Positions 33,887 through 35,026 of a stretch of DNA of 35,026 nt are shown one piece after another; position 1 is the stretch's first letter, and every line of letters starts with the position of its first letter. The stretch is taken from assembly GCA_937916355.1 (NCBI GenBank), contig CALFTM010000098.1, positions 1 to 35,026 on the forward strand, written 5' to 3'. A model generated the notes under the pieces. The model was not told where the DNA came from. It saw only the letters and a list, made by a program, of their open reading frames with translations, and made no database searches. Source of the stretch: an uncultured Bacteroidales bacterium. GTDB taxonomy: Bacteria > Bacteroidota > Bacteroidia > Bacteroidales > Paludibacteraceae. Both the position numbers and the translations under genes were made by a program.

Positions 33887-34330
33887 ATGAAAAAATTCAG
33901 AAATTTTCTGTTGGCAATAACCTGTTTGGGATTATGCCAAACCTTGTTGGTTTCATGCGACAAGGAAGATGAGACAGACCAAGGGACTAACCAAGGTCAG
34001 ACTCAAGATCAAAACCTAAATGAACATGAGCAAAAAATTTGTGGCAAATGGTCGATTTATTGTGAAGAAGAAAACTATTCCGACATCATGACTTTTGCTT
34101 CGGACAAAAAGGCAATCTGGGGAGAAGAAGATCCAGAAGAACCTCTTCAGTGGAGTGCATCAAAAAACAAAATCACAATATATTTTAAAGCTGAAGAAAA
34201 TGGCATAATGATTGAAGAGATTGAAGCTCTACTCGAATACAACCTTTCTTCTGAGGACGAAATGACCATGACATGGCTTGACAGATGGGATGGTGAAAAA
34301 TGGGAATTCACATGCACCCGCATCGATTAA
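33887..34330 (+). CDS. Lipocalin-like surface lipoprotein
   Basis: 147 aa from the ATG at 33887. The in-frame start at 33794 lies inside the upstream terminator and lacks leader character, whereas MKKFRNFLLAITCLG begins a clear type II signal peptide with Cys24 (LLVSC). Residues after the cysteine, DKEDETD, match the acidic lipoprotein export signal that sends Bacteroidota lipoproteins to the cell surface, followed by a Gln/Asn/Thr-rich linker. The rest (ICGKWSIYCEEENYSDIMTF to WTFTC-like KWEFTCTRID) has the GxW start and beta pattern of small lipocalin-like domains. Ligand and function unknown. Confidence 0.75.
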   Translation: MKKFRNFLLAITCLGLCQTLLVSCDKEDETDQGTNQGQTQDQNLNEHEQKICGKWSIYCEEENYSDIMTFASDKKAIWGEEDPEEPLQWSASKNKITIYFKAEENGIMIEEIEALLEYNLSSEDEMTMTWLDRWDGEKWEFTCTRID

Positions 34331-34356
34331 TTCAATAACACACAAAAGAAAACGTA

Positions 34357-34815
34357 ATGAAAAGATTATACTTTTTAAAAATAACTTGCGTCATTGTTGC
34401 GTTAAGCATCCTCAGTTCATGTGTAACACTGAATGTCACTCCAATACCCAATTCTACAACCTTGTCAATATTAGACAAAGACAGAATTGAAATTCTCGGA
34501 GAGGCAGAGGGAAATGCAGGAGGCGGACGATTATGGTTGTTATTCATTCCTTTTGGATGGGCAAGAGACAATTGGTTGAAAAGCAGAGCGATGAAAAATG
34601 CATTAAAAAGCTACCCTAATGCAGATGGTCTGATGGATGCGACACTCGACTACCACAAAGTAAGAGTTCCTTTAGTCTTGGTGACCGTTGTGACAAAAGA
34701 TGTGAAAGTAAAAGGTGTTGCCTACCATATCCGCACGGATGAAGAATACGAGGCTTATTTGAAAGAAAAAAACGGCACAGTAACATCAAACGACAGCACA
34801 GCAGTTTTGCCATAG
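34357..34815 (+). CDS. Small lipoprotein (TRL-like), function unknown
   Basis: 152 aa. Type II signal peptide with lipobox ILSSC (Cys22) followed by VTLNVTP, not acidic, so probably retained on the periplasmic side. The mature part has an RIEILGEAEGNAGG stretch, a hydrophobic WLLFIPFGWA segment, then AMKNALKSYPNADGLMDATL and a beta-rich end with VKVKGVAYHIRTDEEYEAYL. The combination of small lipoprotein, GxA..A..YPNADGL and V-x-G-x-A-Y resembles TRL-like Bacteroidota lipoproteins; that family call is tentative. It starts 26 bp after the lipocalin-like gene, so they are probably co-transcribed. Confidence 0.7.
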   Translation: MKRLYFLKITCVIVALSILSSCVTLNVTPIPNSTTLSILDKDRIEILGEAEGNAGGGRLWLLFIPFGWARDNWLKSRAMKNALKSYPNADGLMDATLDYHKVRVPLVLVTVVTKDVKVKGVAYHIRTDEEYEAYLKEKNGTVTSNDSTAVLP

Positions 34816-34844
34816 CCTAAAACATTTGAGCAAATAAAAATGAT

Positions 34845-34878
34845 TTATCCCCAAAAGTTGGAGAACTTTTGGGGATAA
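34845..34878. terminator. Perfect 15-bp inverted repeat, bidirectional terminator between convergent genes
   Basis: TTATCCCCAAAAGTT (34845-34859) and AACTTTTGGGGATAA (34864-34878) are exact complements around the loop GGAG. It lies 30 bp after the lipoprotein stop and 48 bp before the stop of the minus-strand gene. The flanking T-tract is short (TATTTCT), but position and stability support termination in both directions. Confidence 0.75.
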
Positions 34879-34925
34879 TATTTCTAAACTTTAATAGTAA
34901 TACAAGCCAGAAGAATAAAAACATT

Positions 34926-35026
34926 CTATTCATTCACCAGCCGCTCAATCTTGCAGCTATGCTCCTTCGTCTTCTCGTCGTAATTTACGCCTACGAAAAG
35001 CAGGTCGCCTTTGTAGTTGTTGAGTG
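34926..35026 (-). CDS. C-terminal end of a DUF1703-type PD-(D/E)XK nuclease/AAA-ATPase-like protein (partial)
   Basis: The minus-strand frame enters from the right edge and ends at TAG (34926-34928); 32 codons are visible. The end LLFVGVNYDEKTKEHSCKIE is the conserved C-terminus I associate with Bacteroidota AAA-ATPase-like proteins carrying a DUF1703 PD-(D/E)XK nuclease domain, often present in many copies per genome. The nuclease core and ATPase part lie outside the window. Its base composition (GGCGAC, CTGCTT, CGGCTG) is richer in G+C than the lipoprotein genes next to it, in keeping with a mobile accessory gene. Confidence 0.65.
   Translation of the reverse strand, partial: LNNYKGDLLFVGVNYDEKTKEHSCKIERLVNE

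Noticed and set aside
1..35026. tRNA or rRNA genes, CRISPR array, insertion sequence, integrase or prophage
   Set aside because: None seen: no TTCGAATCC-type tRNA arm in a cloverleaf context, no spaced direct repeats, no transposase or integrase frame with inverted ends.

Overview
The window looks like a chromosomal segment of a T9SS-bearing member of the Bacteroidales (phylum Bacteroidota). Three things point there. Two secreted enzymes end in type-A Por-secretion (T9SS) sorting domains. Recognisable promoters follow the Bacteroidota TTTG-N19/20-TAnnTTTG pattern rather than the sigma-70 pattern. The families present (DUF2156, DUF3109, SPOR-folE, split YbhF-type ABC exporter, DUF1703-type nuclease) are also typical. 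I cannot name a species.

Layout. 1-4917: a truncated DUF2156 remnant (minus), then a lipoprotein, a YgiQ-type radical SAM protein, a tiny protein of three 40-residue GRSW repeats and a FemAB/GNAT-like acyltransferase (all plus). 5182-11428: a two-gene rhamnogalacturonan-I locus, a PL11 lyase followed by a tandem CE12 acetylesterase; both carry the same ThuA-like accessory module and a T9SS tail. It ends at a strong terminator facing a minus-strand flavin reductase. 12435-19075: a seven-gene efflux operon (TetR, TolC, HlyD, two ABC ATPases, two ABC-2 permeases) with a clear promoter and an 18-bp operator in front of its own repressor. 19205-24995: minus-strand CvfB-like RNA-binding protein, a large AsmA-family protein with an 11-residue-repeat tail, an M16 peptidase and DUF3109. 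25084-29819: a plus-strand run of RluA-type pseudouridine synthase, RarA, S41 peptidase and sugar nucleotidyltransferase. 29904-33274: minus-strand metK-panE-SPOR-folE, headed by a SAM-II-like riboswitch. 33549-33821: a highly structured, apparently non-coding transcript with its own promoter and terminator. 33887-34815: two small lipoproteins. 34926-35026: the 3' end of a DUF1703-type nuclease gene.

How the parts work together. The PL11/CE12 pair should deacetylate and cleave the pectin RG-I backbone at or outside the cell surface, without an adjacent SusC/D pair in this window. The TetR-controlled operon encodes a complete tripartite drug or bile-type exporter that resembles E. coli ybhGFSR with ybhF split in two. 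The metK leader should repress S-adenosylmethionine synthesis when SAM is abundant, and the tightly packed panE may share that control.

The least explained elements are the structured RNA at 33549-33821, the ThuA-like module shared by the two pectin enzymes, and the 11-mer repeat tail of the AsmA protein. All assignments are by eye, without database searches.
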